Origin: Burkholderiaceae bacterium
GTDB taxonomy: Bacteria > Pseudomonadota > Gammaproteobacteria > Burkholderiales > Burkholderiaceae_C
NCBI GenBank assembly: GCA_919902775.1
Contig: CAKKRJ010000007.1
Span: forward strand, 1 to 64,000
Reading direction: 5' to 3'
Length of the DNA stretch: 64,000 nucleotides
Shown here: piece by piece, positions 17,977 through 27,044 of the stretch
How positions within the stretch are numbered: the first letter of the stretch is position 1
Layout of the letters: each line of letters starts with the position of its first letter
Program-made: the position numbers and the translations under genes
Notes under the pieces: generated by a model
Databases searched by the model: none
What the model was told of the DNA's origin: nothing
What the model saw: only the letters and a program-made list of their open reading frames with translations

Positions 17977-19155
17977 TCATGCGGCGGCTTCGCGCACCGG
18001 CATGATGTGCAGCGCCCCCGGGGCGATCAGCAATTGAATCCACCCCCCGGCCCCCACTTGCAGCCGCGCCAGCAGCCGGGTGGTCAGGTTCAAGGTGATG
18101 GTTTGGCCGGGCAAGGTCTCCGGGGTGAGCGTGCACAAACTGATTTCCCCCAAAGACAAGACTTCGGCCAGGCAACAGCGCAAACGGGTCCGGCCCTGAC
18201 CGGCCACGGGCAGCGGCGCCCCATCGGCCAGCACATCCACCTGTTCGCCATTCAGCACCCAGGTCACGGGCGTGCCATCGCCGATCTTGTTTTTATCGAC
18301 CACGGTCAGGTCGATGCATTGGTCGGGCTGGGCCGGATCGGTCCAACGCAAGCGGCCCCAGCCAGGCTGGTCCTTGAAAAAACACCCCGCAAAATGGTTT
18401 TGAATGCCCACCAACTCGGCCACCCGGGCATTGCGGGGGCTGGCAAACACGCGGGCGGGCTGGCCCGTTTGCAAGGTGTGACCGGCGTCCACAATCACCA
18501 CCCGGTCAGCCAGGCGGCGGGCTTCGGACAAGTCGTGCGTGACCAGCACCATGGGCACGGACACGTTTTGGCGCAAGGCGGCCAGCTCACGGTAAAGCGC
18601 CTGGCGCGTGGGCGCATCGACGGCAGAAAACGGTTCATCAAGCAGCAACACCCCCGGCCATGTGGTGGCACCCGGTGCAGCGGATGTGGTTTGTGGCGTG
18701 GGCATGACGCGCACCAGCGCCCGCGCCAGCGCCACGCGCTGCTGCTGGCCACCCGACAATTGCGCCGGCCTGCGTTGGCTGAGCACACCCAGCCCAAGGC
18801 GGACGAGCAAGGCCTGCACGTCGGCCGCCGTCCAGCCCGGACCGGCGGCCAAGGCCACATTGGCCTGCGCGCTCATGTGCGGGAACAAGGCGTAATGCTG
18901 AAACACCAGGCCCGCCCGGCGCTGCTGCGGGCTGAGCTGCACGCCCGACGCGGTGTTGAGCCAGTCCTGCCCCGCCACCCGGATGTGGCCCTGCAGATCG
19001 GCAGGCGTCCACAAACCGGCCATGGCACGCAGCATGCTGGTTTTGCCGCTGCCCGACGGCCCGACCAAGGCCACCAATTCACCCGCGCCGCAGTCAAACT
19101 CGGCTTCCAGTCGAATCGGACTGGCAGAACGCAACCGCACTTGCAAGCCCGACAT
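17977..19155 (-). CDS. modC: Molybdate ABC transporter ATP-binding protein
   Basis: ATPase of the molybdate importer. Walker A GPSGSGKT at residues 32-39, signature LSGGQ at 133-137, Walker B LLLDEP at 170-175, and a C-terminal Mop/TOBE region (about 310-385) that senses oxyanion. An odd point is a Pro/Thr/Ala-rich insert of roughly 15 residues (PTPQTTSAAPGATTWP) between the signature helix and Walker B, a spot normally tight in ABC proteins. Its start overlaps the modB stop by one base (19155). It is the last gene of modABC; no modE is nearby. Confidence 0.92.
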   Translation of the reverse strand: MSGLQVRLRSASPIRLEAEFDCGAGELVALVGPSGSGKTSMLRAMAGLWTPADLQGHIRVAGQDWLNTASGVQLSPQQRRAGLVFQHYALFPHMSAQANVALAAGPGWTAADVQALLVRLGLGVLSQRRPAQLSGGQQQRVALARALVRVMPTPQTTSAAPGATTWPGVLLLDEPFSAVDAPTRQALYRELAALRQNVSVPMVLVTHDLSEARRLADRVVIVDAGHTLQTGQPARVFASPRNARVAELVGIQNHFAGCFFKDQPGWGRLRWTDPAQPDQCIDLTVVDKNKIGDGTPVTWVLNGEQVDVLADGAPLPVAGQGRTRLRCCLAEVLSLGEISLCTLTPETLPGQTITLNLTTRLLARLQVGAGGWIQLLIAPGALHIMPVREAAA

Positions 19156-19832
19156 CAGCGCTCCTGCAGGGCTCGGCCACGCTGGCCCACCCGGTCAAAG
19201 GCCAACACCAGACTCAGCGCCAGCAAGGAGACGCCCACCAGCGCCAGCGCCATCACATGGGCCGACTGCAAGTCCATGCCCTGCACCTTGTCGTACAGCG
19301 ACACCGACAGGGTGCGGGTTTCGCCCTCGATGTTGCCGCCCACCATCAGCACCACGCCAAACTCACCCAGCGTGTGCGCCACCGTGAGCGCCATGCCCGC
19401 CAGCAAGCCCGGCCAGGCCAGCGGCAATTCAATGCGCCAAAACGTCTGCCAACCCGACAGGCCCGACACCCAGGCCGCTTCGCGCAAGCTGTGCGGCACC
19501 GCCGCAAAAGCCCGCTGGATGGGCTGCACCATGAAAGGCAGGTTGACCAGCACACTCACCAGCAGCAGGCCTTCCAAGCTGAACACCAGTCGCCAACCCG
19601 ATGCCGCCAGCCAGGCCCCCAAGGGGCTGCCTTGGCCAAAGGCCACCAAAAAATAAAAACCGATGACGGTGGGCGGCAACAACAAGGGCAACAGCAGCAA
19701 CGCCTCGATGAACGCACGCCCGCCCCAGGCCGTGACCGCCAGCCAGCGGGCAAGCGCCAGGCCCAGCGGCAACAAAACCAAGGTGGTCAAAGCCGCCAAA
19801 GTCAGCGAAACGGTGAGTGCGGGCCAATCCAT
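19155..19832 (-). CDS. modB: Molybdate ABC transporter permease
   Basis: A 225-residue inner-membrane permease with about five to six helices. The coupling loop LREAAWVSGLSGWQTFWRIELPLAWP is the EAA motif, and HTLGEFGVVLMVGGNIEGETRTL is the ModB signature. It lies 52 bases after modA and overlaps modC by one base. It forms the channel through which ModA delivers molybdate or tungstate. Confidence 0.93.
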   Translation of the reverse strand: MDWPALTVSLTLAALTTLVLLPLGLALARWLAVTAWGGRAFIEALLLLPLLLPPTVIGFYFLVAFGQGSPLGAWLAASGWRLVFSLEGLLLVSVLVNLPFMVQPIQRAFAAVPHSLREAAWVSGLSGWQTFWRIELPLAWPGLLAGMALTVAHTLGEFGVVLMVGGNIEGETRTLSVSLYDKVQGMDLQSAHVMALALVGVSLLALSLVLAFDRVGQRGRALQER

Positions 19833-19884
19833 GGGGCGTGCGGTGTGCGGGGGTTACGGTGCGTGGGTGTGGTGTGGGCCTTGA

Positions 19885-20709
19885 TTATTGCGGCAAGGCG
19901 TAGCCGTGCCGCACAAACACCGCCTGCGCCTGCGGGCTCAACAAAAAGCGGTGCCAGGCCACCGCGGCCGGGCTGGCGTTTTTCAACAAAACCATGCGCT
20001 GGTGCAAAGGCGCGTGCACATGTTCTGGCAAAGGCAAGACCTGCAGACGGCGTGCGATGTCGGGCACCGTGCTCAGCGCCAACGCGGTGATGCCCGCTTG
20101 CGCGGCCCCCGTGGCCACAAACTGCGTGGCCTGGCCGATGTGGTCGCCCAACACCTTTTGCCCGGCGGGCAAGGGCCCCACGCCTGCGCGCCGCAAGGCC
20201 TCCTCTGCCGCCACGCCATAGGGGGCCAAGGCCGGGTTGGCGATGGCGAATGTGTCGCCCGGTTTCAGGGCGCGCACCACGGCAGCCAGGCCCTGGGCCA
20301 AGGGCAACGTTGAATTTGCAGGCACCACCAAGGCCAGGCGGCCTGTGGCATAGCGCTGGCCAGCATCCAGCGTGCGGCCCGCAGTGGCCAGTTCAGCCAC
20401 CCGGGCTTCGTCGGCCGAGATGAATTGCTCCACCGGCAGGCCTTGCAAAATCTGCCGAGCCAGGTTGCCCGAAGCCCCCAGAGTCAGCTCCACCTGAACA
20501 CCTGTTTGTTGCCTGTATTGGCGCACCAAGTCAGCCAGCACAAACTTCAGGTTGCTGGCGGCTGCGATTTTGATGCGCGGCTGCACCTGCCCCTGCGCCC
20601 ACCACGGAGTGGCCCAGGCCAGTCCCCAAGCCGCCCGCAGCAGCCGACGGCGGCCCTTTGCTGGAACCGGGGAAGCACAATTGCGCATAACGTCATGCAT
20701 CTTTTGCAT
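19885..20709 (-). CDS. modA: Molybdate-binding periplasmic protein
   Basis: Periplasmic oxyanion-binding protein. The mature part begins near [18 protein letters not shown], with [15 protein letters not shown] (anion-binding Ser) and [16 protein letters not shown]. The export signal contains [16 protein letters not shown], possibly a Tat signal. Three in-frame ATGs compete (20709, 20700, 20688), none with a clear ribosome site; I list the longest plausible, 274 residues. It is the first gene of modABC and divergent from pckG. Confidence 0.88.
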   Translation of the reverse strand: MQKMHDVMRNCASPVPAKGRRRLLRAAWGLAWATPWWAQGQVQPRIKIAAASNLKFVLADLVRQYRQQTGVQVELTLGASGNLARQILQGLPVEQFISADEARVAELATAGRTLDAGQRYATGRLALVVPANSTLPLAQGLAAVVRALKPGDTFAIANPALAPYGVAAEEALRRAGVGPLPAGQKVLGDHIGQATQFVATGAAQAGITALALSTVPDIARRLQVLPLPEHVHAPLHQRMVLLKNASPAAVAWHRFLLSPQAQAVFVRHGYALPQ

Positions 20710-20847
20710 AGATTTAACAGGGGTTTTGTCGCAAATGACAGGCAAGGAGCAGGCAGGCTCCCTAAAATCGAACCCCCAAGTTACCACGCGGTTACGGCGG
20801 GCGATGACACGCCCACCACCGCACCAGTATCTCAGCCACCAGCCGTT

Positions 20848-20879
20848 TTTTCAAAGTCCCTGCGCAGGGTTTTTGAAAA
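20848..20879. promoter_or_regulatory. 32-base dyad in the pckG leader
   Basis: TTTTCAAA..CCCTGCG (from 20848) pairs with CGCAGGG..TTTGAAAA (to 20879), the only mismatches being two central-flank positions on each side. It ends 26 bases before the pckG start. It could be an operator or, as RNA, a leader hairpin followed by a weak T run (20884-20889). Confidence 0.5.
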
Positions 20880-20905
20880 GACGATTTTTAAACTTGGAGC
20901 CAGCC

Positions 20906-22774
20906 ATGAACTCACCTGTGATGCAGGGCCTGAACCTGAACACGCCCGCCTACGTCAAGAACGCGAAACTGATCGCCTGGGTCGCCGAAATGGCCGCCCT
21001 GTGCAAGCCCGCCAACATTTACTGGTGTGACGGCTCGCAAGAAGAATACGACCGCCTGTGCGCCGAACTGGTGGCCGCGGGCACCTTCAAAAAGCTCAAC
21101 CCCGCCAAGCGCCCCAACTCGTTCCTGGCTTGCTCGGACCCGTCCGATGTGGCCCGCGTGGAAGACCGCACCTACATCTGCTCGGCCCAAAAAGAAAATG
21201 CCGGCCCGACCAACAACTGGATGGAACCCGCGCAGATGCGCGCCACCCTGAACCCCTTGTTTGACGGTTGCATGGCTGGCCGCACGATGTATGTGGTGCC
21301 GTTCTCGATGGGCCCACTCGGCTCGCACATCAGCCACATCGGCATCGAGCTGACCGACAGCGCCTACGTGGCCGTCAACCAGAAAATCATGACCCGCATG
21401 GGCAAGGCCGTGTTCGACGTGCTGGGCACCCACGGCGATTTCGTGCCTTGCATGCACACCGTGGGCGCGCCTTTGGCTGCGGGTCAAAAAGACAGCACCA
21501 GCTGGCCTTGCAACCCCAGCACCAAATACATCGTGCACTTCCCCGAGACCCACGAAATCTGGTCTTACGGTTCGGGCTACGGCGGCAACGCGCTGCTGGG
21601 CAAAAAGTGCTTTGCGCTGCGCATCGCGTCCAACATGGGCCGCGAGCAAGGCTGGCTAGCCGAACACATGCTCATCCTGGGCGTGACCAACCCCCAAGGC
21701 AAAAAATACCACGTGGCCGCCGCTTTCCCCAGCGCCTGTGGCAAAACCAACTTCTCGATGCTGGTGCCACCCAAAGCCTTCGAAGGCTGGAAGGTCACCA
21801 CCATCGGTGACGACATCGCCTGGATCAAACCGCACGACGACGGCAAGATGTACGCCATCAACCCCGAAGCCGGTTACTTTGGCGTCGCCCCCGGCACCAA
21901 CATGAAGACCAACCCCAACTGCATGCTGAGCCTGCACAAGGACGTGATCTTCACCAACGTGGCCCTGACCGATGACGGCGACGTCTGGTGGGAAGGCGTG
22001 GAAAAGGACACCGGCAAACTGCCCGATCACCTGATCGACTGGCAAGGCAAGGACTGGACACCCCAGATCGCCAAGGAAACCGGTGCCAAAGCCGCCCACC
22101 CCAACGCCCGCTTCACCGTGGCCGCTGCCAACAACCCTGCGCTGGACCCTGCATGGGACGACGCGGCGGGCGTGCCGATCGACGCCTTCATGTTCGGCGG
22201 CCGCCGCTCCACCACCGTGCCCTTGGTCACCGAAGCGCGCAACTGGACCGAAGGCGTCTACATGGCCGCGACCATGGGCTCGGAAACCACCGCTGCCGCC
22301 TTTGGCGCGCAAGGTGTGGTGCGCCGCGACCCCTTCGCCATGCTGCCGTTTTGCGGCTACAACATGAGCGACTACTTCCAGCACTGGCTCGACACCGGTG
22401 CCAAGGCGCAAGCGGCTGGCCACCAACTGCCCGCCATGTACTGCGTGAACTGGTTCCGCAAGGGCGAAGACGGCGCATTCGTCTGGCCTGGTTACGGCGA
22501 CAACATGCGCGTGCTCAAGTGGATGATTGACCGCTTGGAAGGCAACGCCCAAGGCGAAGAAACCATGTTCGGCGTGGCCCCGACTTACGGCGAAATCACC
22601 TGGACCGGTCTGGACTTCAGCGCCGAGCAATTCAAGTCGGTCACCAGCATCGACAAGGCCGCCTGGCAAGACGAGTTCAAGCTGCACGACGCGCACTTCA
22701 GCCAGCTGAGCTACCACCTGCCCCAGGCCTTGCTGGACACCAAGGCCGCGCTGGAAGCCCGCTTGGCTGCTTAA
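20906..22774 (+). CDS. pckG: Phosphoenolpyruvate carboxykinase (GTP)
   Basis: Converts oxaloacetate plus GTP to phosphoenolpyruvate, the entry to gluconeogenesis. The 622-residue protein is full length for the GTP class: [15 protein letters not shown] is the kinase P-loop, [12 protein letters not shown] and [23 protein letters not shown] are GTP-PEPCK signatures. ATG 20906 has GGAG 7 bases upstream; the frame is open to 20552 without family character. It stands alone between modA (divergent) and a bidirectional terminator. Confidence 0.97.
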   Translation: MNSPVMQGLNLNTPAYVKNAKLIAWVAEMAALCKPANIYWCDGSQEEYDRLCAELVAAGTFKKLNPAKRPNSFLACSDPSDVARVEDRTYICSAQKENAGPTNNWMEPAQMRATLNPLFDGCMAGRTMYVVPFSMGPLGSHISHIGIELTDSAYVAVNQKIMTRMGKAVFDVLGTHGDFVPCMHTVGAPLAAGQKDSTSWPCNPSTKYIVHFPETHEIWSYGSGYGGNALLGKKCFALRIASNMGREQGWLAEHMLILGVTNPQGKKYHVAAAFPSACGKTNFSMLVPPKAFEGWKVTTIGDDIAWIKPHDDGKMYAINPEAGYFGVAPGTNMKTNPNCMLSLHKDVIFTNVALTDDGDVWWEGVEKDTGKLPDHLIDWQGKDWTPQIAKETGAKAAHPNARFTVAAANNPALDPAWDDAAGVPIDAFMFGGRRSTTVPLVTEARNWTEGVYMAATMGSETTAAAFGAQGVVRRDPFAMLPFCGYNMSDYFQHWLDTGAKAQAAGHQLPAMYCVNWFRKGEDGAFVWPGYGDNMRVLKWMIDRLEGNAQGEETMFGVAPTYGEITWTGLDFSAEQFKSVTSIDKAAWQDEFKLHDAHFSQLSYHLPQALLDTKAALEARLAA

Positions 22775-22810
22775 GAGCAGGTTCTGCGCCATGCACTGGC
22801 GCAGATGCAA

Positions 22811-22848
22811 AAAAACCGCCCCAGGTCACAAACCGGGGCGGTTGTTTT
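22811..22848. terminator. Terminator after pckG
   Basis: AACCGCCCC (22814-22822) pairs with GGGGCGGTT (22835-22843), followed by GTTTT and preceded by AAAAAA, so it can act in both directions. Confidence 0.88.
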
Positions 22849-22864
22849 ATTTGCCGCGCAAAGC

Positions 22865-22888
22865 AAAAGGCCTCCCGAAGGAGGCCTT
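22865..22888 (-). terminator. Terminator for the leftward membrane-protein gene
   Basis: AAGGCCTCC (22867-22875) and GGAGGCCTT (22880-22888) with a CGAA loop. On the minus strand it runs into TTTTGCTTTG. It lies 26 bases past the stop of the gene that ends at 22914. Confidence 0.85.
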
Positions 22889-22913
22889 GCGTTGCACCCA
22901 GGCCGGCCGGATT

Positions 22914-23378
22914 TCAGATGTAGTACATGCGGCTGTTGACCATGCGGGCAACGCGGCGAGCCTTGTAAGTGGCCAGGTCAGCGGCAGGCGTGCCGTGGGT
23001 TTCAGCGCGGTCCATGGCGGCTTGCAGGTCTTGCATCAGGCGGCCATCTTGCTGGGCCATGGCCCACAGGCGTTCGTCAGCGCGGCGGCGGGCCAGATCG
23101 GCCGACCAAGCATCGAGCCCGGCCATCAGGCCTTGTGCCAGCATGCGGCTCACGCCGCGCAGTGCGGCAATGGCCATCACAGCCACCACCCAAAGCGCCA
23201 GCCAGGCAGCCACCACATGCGTTTCGGCCCAGTCGTCGATCATGTGGTCGGCCATCACCACCAGGGCGGCCACGCCGGCGGCCAACATCCCAGTGGCCAA
23301 GCCAGAGGCCGAGGTGACAGGTGCAGTGCCCGCAGCCGACAGTTGGCTCAGGACAGATTTTTCAGTAGTTGTGTTCAT
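22914..23378 (-). CDS. Putative inner-membrane protein, unknown function
   Basis: A 154-residue protein with two predicted helices: about residues 23-42 (GLATGMLAAGVAALVVMADHM) and about 52-74 (HVVAAWLALWVVAVMAIAAL). A charged C-terminal half (SADLARRRADERLWAMAQQDG...) follows, ending ARMVNSRMYYI. The ATG at 23378 has an AAGGGAA site; a longer frame to 23495 is probably leader. It has its own terminator. I do not recognise a family. Confidence 0.72.
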   Translation of the reverse strand: MNTTTEKSVLSQLSAAGTAPVTSASGLATGMLAAGVAALVVMADHMIDDWAETHVVAAWLALWVVAVMAIAALRGVSRMLAQGLMAGLDAWSADLARRRADERLWAMAQQDGRLMQDLQAAMDRAETHGTPAADLATYKARRVARMVNSRMYYI

Positions 23379-23491
23379 TTTTTGTTCCCTTGATTCGACT
23401 TTGCATGTTTTGGCCATCCAAATCATCCAAACCATGGCTGCGATCATAGGGTTTTCACGCATACGACTCAACTTTATATTCATGATGCACT

Positions 23492-23504
23492 CCATTCATA
23501 ATGG
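23492..23504. promoter_or_regulatory. Short palindrome upstream of LysR gene
   Basis: CCATT-CAT-AATGG is a perfect dyad, 22 bases before the LysR-type gene start and in the divergent region with the membrane-protein gene. Placement fits autoregulation, but short dyads of this size can be chance. Confidence 0.3.
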
Positions 23505-23525
23505 TGATAGATAACGGAAATTTGC

Positions 23526-24503
23526 ATGCAACCCTCCATCCCGGCCTCTTTCCGCACACTGGACCTGAACCTGCTTCGGGTTTTTGACGAGGTCATGGCC
23601 GAACGCAGCCTGACCCGGGCCGCACGCAACCTGTCCCTCACCCAGCCTGCGGTCAGCAATGCCTTGCGCCGCCTGCGCGATGCGCTGGACGACGAACTGG
23701 TGCGTCGGCACGGCCATGGCATAGCGCCCACGCCACGGGCCCTGGCCCTGTGGCCCAGCGTCCGCGAGGCCCTGCGCCAGCTGCAAGAGGCCATCGTGCC
23801 CAGCCCATTTGTGCCGCAAGAAGCCGGTCACACCTTCATCCTGGCCATGGCCGATGCCACGGCCGCCGAGTTGATGGGCGGTCTGGCCCGGCAAATGCAA
23901 ACTGAAGCCCCCGGCGTCTCGTTGCGGGTGGTGCCGCTGACCACGCGCGATCCGCGCAGCCTGCTCAGCGATGGTGCAGCCGACATGGCCTTGGGCTACT
24001 TTCCCGCCGTGCTGACCGATTTGACCGGGCGTGCCCAGGCCGGCGAAGCCGTGTCGTTTGAACACCAGCGCCTGTACGCCGGTGAATATGTCTGCGTGAT
24101 GCGGCAAGGCCACCCTTTGGCCGACCAGCCCATGACGCTGGACGCCTACTGCGCGGCCCGCCATCTGCTGGTGAGTTTTTCCGGACGCCCCTATGGTTTT
24201 GTCGATGAGGCGCTGGCCTCAATCGGGCGACGGCGGCGCATCGTGCTGACCGTGAACCAGTTTTTCACCGCCGGGCAGGTGGTGGTCAACTCCGACTTGC
24301 TGACCGTCCTGCCGCGCCACTTTGTGCCCACCACGGGCATGGGCGATCAACTGCTGTTGCGCGATCTGCCCTTGGACGTGCCACCCGTCCACGTCGAAGC
24401 GCTGTGGCATCGGCGGCTGCAACACGACAGTGCGCACCAATGGCTGCGCGAACAATTGCTGCAAGTGGCGCAAGCCGCATTCGCGGTGGAAGGTCTGAAA
24501 TGA
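23526..24503 (+). CDS. LysR-family transcriptional regulator
   Basis: A 325-residue LysR protein: winged helix-turn-helix at residues 11-70 (LNLLRVFDEVMAERSLTRAARNLSLTQPAVSNALRRLRDAL) and a periplasmic-binding-like effector domain after about residue 95. The pattern VVPLTTRDPRSLLSDGAADMALGYFP resembles the NodD/PcpR-like branch. It overlaps the following phosphoesterase start (ATGA), so both are made from one transcript. The natural target may be that gene or the divergent membrane-protein gene. Confidence 0.9.
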   Translation: MQPSIPASFRTLDLNLLRVFDEVMAERSLTRAARNLSLTQPAVSNALRRLRDALDDELVRRHGHGIAPTPRALALWPSVREALRQLQEAIVPSPFVPQEAGHTFILAMADATAAELMGGLARQMQTEAPGVSLRVVPLTTRDPRSLLSDGAADMALGYFPAVLTDLTGRAQAGEAVSFEHQRLYAGEYVCVMRQGHPLADQPMTLDAYCAARHLLVSFSGRPYGFVDEALASIGRRRRIVLTVNQFFTAGQVVVNSDLLTVLPRHFVPTTGMGDQLLLRDLPLDVPPVHVEALWHRRLQHDSAHQWLREQLLQVAQAAFAVEGLK

Positions 24504-25375
24504 AAATCCAATTGCTTTCGGACTTGCACCTGGAGGCCAACCCGGACTTCGTGCCCAGCCCGGCACCGGCAAGCGACGTGCTGGTGCTGGCGGGCGACAT
24601 TGGTTCGTACCAAACCGGTTCGGCCCTGGCCACAGCGGGCGACGGCGACTTTGGCCTGGCGCGCTTTTCGCCCCTGCACGGCTGGCCCACGCCCGTGTTG
24701 TTTGTCCCGGGCAACCACGAATACGACGGTCTGGATTTTGACGAAACCCACACCCGTTTGCGTGCCACCTGCACCCGGCTGGGCATCACCTGGCTGGAGC
24801 GCACAATAGAGCACCTGAACGGCGTGCGCTTTGTGGGCACCACGCTCTGGAGCGACTTTGACGCACTGGGCCCGCTGGCCGGCCAAACCCTGCCCGACCC
24901 GACATCGGCCAAATTTCCGGCCCACTTCAATCACCCCAACAGCCAATACACACGCCAGCTCAAAGCGCGCGACAAGGCCTTTCGCGCCGCCAACTATTAC
25001 CTGCGTAAAACCGGCACCACCCGCAACGGTGAACCCTGGCTGGCCGAGGGCTTGCGCGAACAAGCCCTGCTGTGCCAGGACTGGTTGCGCCAGACCTTGA
25101 ACGAAAGCTTTGACGGCCCCACCGTGGTCATCACCCACTTTGCGCCCAGCCTGCGCAGTACCGACCCGCGCTATGGTCAGGTGCCGGGCACGGCGGGGTT
25201 TTGCAATGCGCTGGATGACTTGCTGCCCCACGCCCGGCTCTGGCTGCACGGGCACCTGCATTGCCCCAGCGACTACACCGTGCACGACTGCCGGGTGGTG
25301 GCCAACCCCTTGGGCTATGCGCGCAAAAACGAACAAGTGCGTTTTCAGGCGCAACAAGTGCTGAGCCTCAACTGA
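24500..25375 (+). CDS. Calcineurin-like metallophosphoesterase
   Basis: A 291-residue cytosolic metallophosphoesterase. The dinuclear metal motifs are in order: LSDLHLE (D-x-H), LAGDIGS (G-D), FVPGNHEYD (GNHE), VVITHFAP (H) and WLHGHLHCPSDY (GHxH). The substrate (nucleotide, phosphodiester or protein) is not evident. ATG 24500 overlaps the LysR stop by four bases, indicating translational coupling. Confidence 0.9.
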   Translation: MKIQLLSDLHLEANPDFVPSPAPASDVLVLAGDIGSYQTGSALATAGDGDFGLARFSPLHGWPTPVLFVPGNHEYDGLDFDETHTRLRATCTRLGITWLERTIEHLNGVRFVGTTLWSDFDALGPLAGQTLPDPTSAKFPAHFNHPNSQYTRQLKARDKAFRAANYYLRKTGTTRNGEPWLAEGLREQALLCQDWLRQTLNESFDGPTVVITHFAPSLRSTDPRYGQVPGTAGFCNALDDLLPHARLWLHGHLHCPSDYTVHDCRVVANPLGYARKNEQVRFQAQQVLSLN

Positions 25376-25507
25376 TGCCCATGTCGGGGCTGAAGCCACC
25401 GACGAAACCAGCGGCCCTGCAGGTCGGAGCTTCAGCTCCGAGGCTTCAGACTTCGTCCCAGTCCGACAGGGTGGCCTTCAGTGGGGCACCTCGATGGCCC
25501 CGGATGG
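25376..25507. repeat. REP-like hairpin region between two convergent genes
   Basis: The convergent spacer contains TCGGAGC-TTCA-GCTCCGA (25424-25441), a stem with no T run, in a stretch rich in GGCTTCAG and GCTTCAGAC words. Comparable GC-rich TTCA-loop stems occur as dispersed intergenic repeats in Burkholderiales. No second copy was found in this window, so the repeat status is inferred. Confidence 0.35.
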
Positions 25508-26968
25508 TTAAAAGCTCGCAGACAAAGCGCGATACAGCGCCTGAAACCGCGCATGGCGCAGTGACAGCGCTGTGTGCCGCGCCGCATCGGGCACAAAAAC
25601 GCGACTGACCGGGGGCATGGTGCACACCTCGTCCAACGAAGCACCACAGGCCAACCAGGCCAGCCGCGCGGCGCCCAAAGCCGCGCCCGTTTCAGCGCCC
25701 TCGTGCAGCGTCAACGGCAGGCCCAGCGCATCGGCCAGCAATTGGGCCCACCACGCATCGCGGGCGCCACCGCCCACCAAAGACAAGCTCTGCAAGGCCG
25801 GCTCGGGCGTGCCCAGCGTCTGCAAGCCATCGCGCAAGCCAAAGGCGACGCCTTCGGCCACGGCGTAGGCCAGCGCTTCGCGGCCATGCGCTGCCGTCAT
25901 GCCAAACCAGGTGGCCGTGGCCAGCGGCTGGTTGTGCGGCGTGCGCTCGCCACTGAGGTAGGGCAAAAACAGCGGGGCCGTGCGCCTGTCTGTTTCGGGC
26001 AGTTGCGCCGCAGCGGCCAGCAGGCTGGCCTCGTCGGCAAACGCCAATTGTTTGGCGGCCCAGGTCACAGCACTGGCCGCGCTAAGCATGACCGACATCT
26101 GGTGCCAGCGGTCTGGCAAGGCGTGGCAAAACGCGTGCAGCCCCTGCGCCGGGTTGGGCGCAAAGCGCGCCCCGCTGACAAACACCACGCCCGAGGTGCC
26201 CAGCGACACAAAGCCCTGACCAGGCCGCACCAAGCCCATGCCCACCGCACTGGCCGCGTTGTCGCCCGCACCGCCGGCCACCGGTACTCGATCGGGCAGT
26301 CCCCAGCGGCGGCACAGCGCGGGCGTCAAATAGGCCGAGACCGCACTGCCCTCCACCAGCCGCGGCATGTGGCTGCGGTCCAGGCCGCAAGCGGCCAGCA
26401 CCGCGTCTGACCAGTCACGCCGGCCGGTGTCCAGCCACAGCGTGCCGGCCGCATCGGACATGTCGCTGACCGCTTCGCCCGTGAGCTGCAGACGCAGCCA
26501 GTCTTTGGGCAACAGCACGCGACGGGTTTGGGCGAACAACGCGGGCTCGTTCGCCCGCACCCACAACAGCTTGGGCGCGGTGAAACCCGGCATGGCCAGA
26601 TTGCCGGTGATGCGCGCCAGATCGGGCACTTGCGCGGTGAGCTCTTCGCACTGCGCACCGCTGCGGCCGTCGTTCCACAATATGGCCGGGCGCAACACGG
26701 CGTCTTGCGCATCCAGCAACACCGCTCCATGCATCTGTCCCGACAAACCCACCCCCTCCAAACGCGCCAGCGCCTGGGGCTGCTCGCGTTGCAAAGTCTC
26801 CATGACGTGCTCCAGCGCTTGCCACCAGCTGGCGGGGTCTTGCTCGGACCACAGGGCCTGCGGGCGTTGCACCGTGAGCGGCATCCGTGCCGTGGCCAGC
26901 ACCTGGTGCTGGTCGTTCAGCAGCAAGGCTTTCAGTTCGGAGGTGCCCAGGTCGAGGCCAAGAAACAT
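25508..26968 (-). CDS. xylB: Xylulokinase
   Basis: FGGY-family kinase phosphorylating D-xylulose to D-xylulose 5-phosphate for the pentose phosphate pathway. Signatures: FLGLDLGTSELKALLL at the start, LSGQMHGAVLLDAQDAVLRPAILWND (xylulokinase type), GGAGDNAASAVGMG and PYLSGERTPHNQP. I choose ATG 26968 (486 residues); a TTG at 26983 is the alternative. It is the last gene of the sugar-alcohol operon, taking the xylulose made by the dehydrogenases. The gap to the AraC gene is 76 bases. Confidence 0.95.
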   Translation of the reverse strand: MFLGLDLGTSELKALLLNDQHQVLATARMPLTVQRPQALWSEQDPASWWQALEHVMETLQREQPQALARLEGVGLSGQMHGAVLLDAQDAVLRPAILWNDGRSGAQCEELTAQVPDLARITGNLAMPGFTAPKLLWVRANEPALFAQTRRVLLPKDWLRLQLTGEAVSDMSDAAGTLWLDTGRRDWSDAVLAACGLDRSHMPRLVEGSAVSAYLTPALCRRWGLPDRVPVAGGAGDNAASAVGMGLVRPGQGFVSLGTSGVVFVSGARFAPNPAQGLHAFCHALPDRWHQMSVMLSAASAVTWAAKQLAFADEASLLAAAAQLPETDRRTAPLFLPYLSGERTPHNQPLATATWFGMTAAHGREALAYAVAEGVAFGLRDGLQTLGTPEPALQSLSLVGGGARDAWWAQLLADALGLPLTLHEGAETGAALGAARLAWLACGASLDEVCTMPPVSRVFVPDAARHTALSLRHARFQALYRALSASF

Positions 26969-27044
26969 GTCAAGTGCTTTCAAAAAAACGTCTGGCTATC
27001 TGGCTTGCGCTCAGTGCGCACGGCACCTGCGCCCCCAGGCTCAA

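Noticed and set aside
17881..19656. A 591-codon plus-strand open frame
   Set aside because: It is antisense to modC and modB, both with complete family motifs, and its translation is low-complexity and Arg/His/Gln-rich.
20688..20905. Molybdate (ModE) operator or molybdenum-cofactor RNA at modA
   Set aside because: No TATATA-type ModE half-sites and no long structured leader; the visible dyad is nearer pckG.
21656..22810. A 384-codon minus-strand open frame
   Set aside because: It is antisense to pckG, whose motifs are intact.
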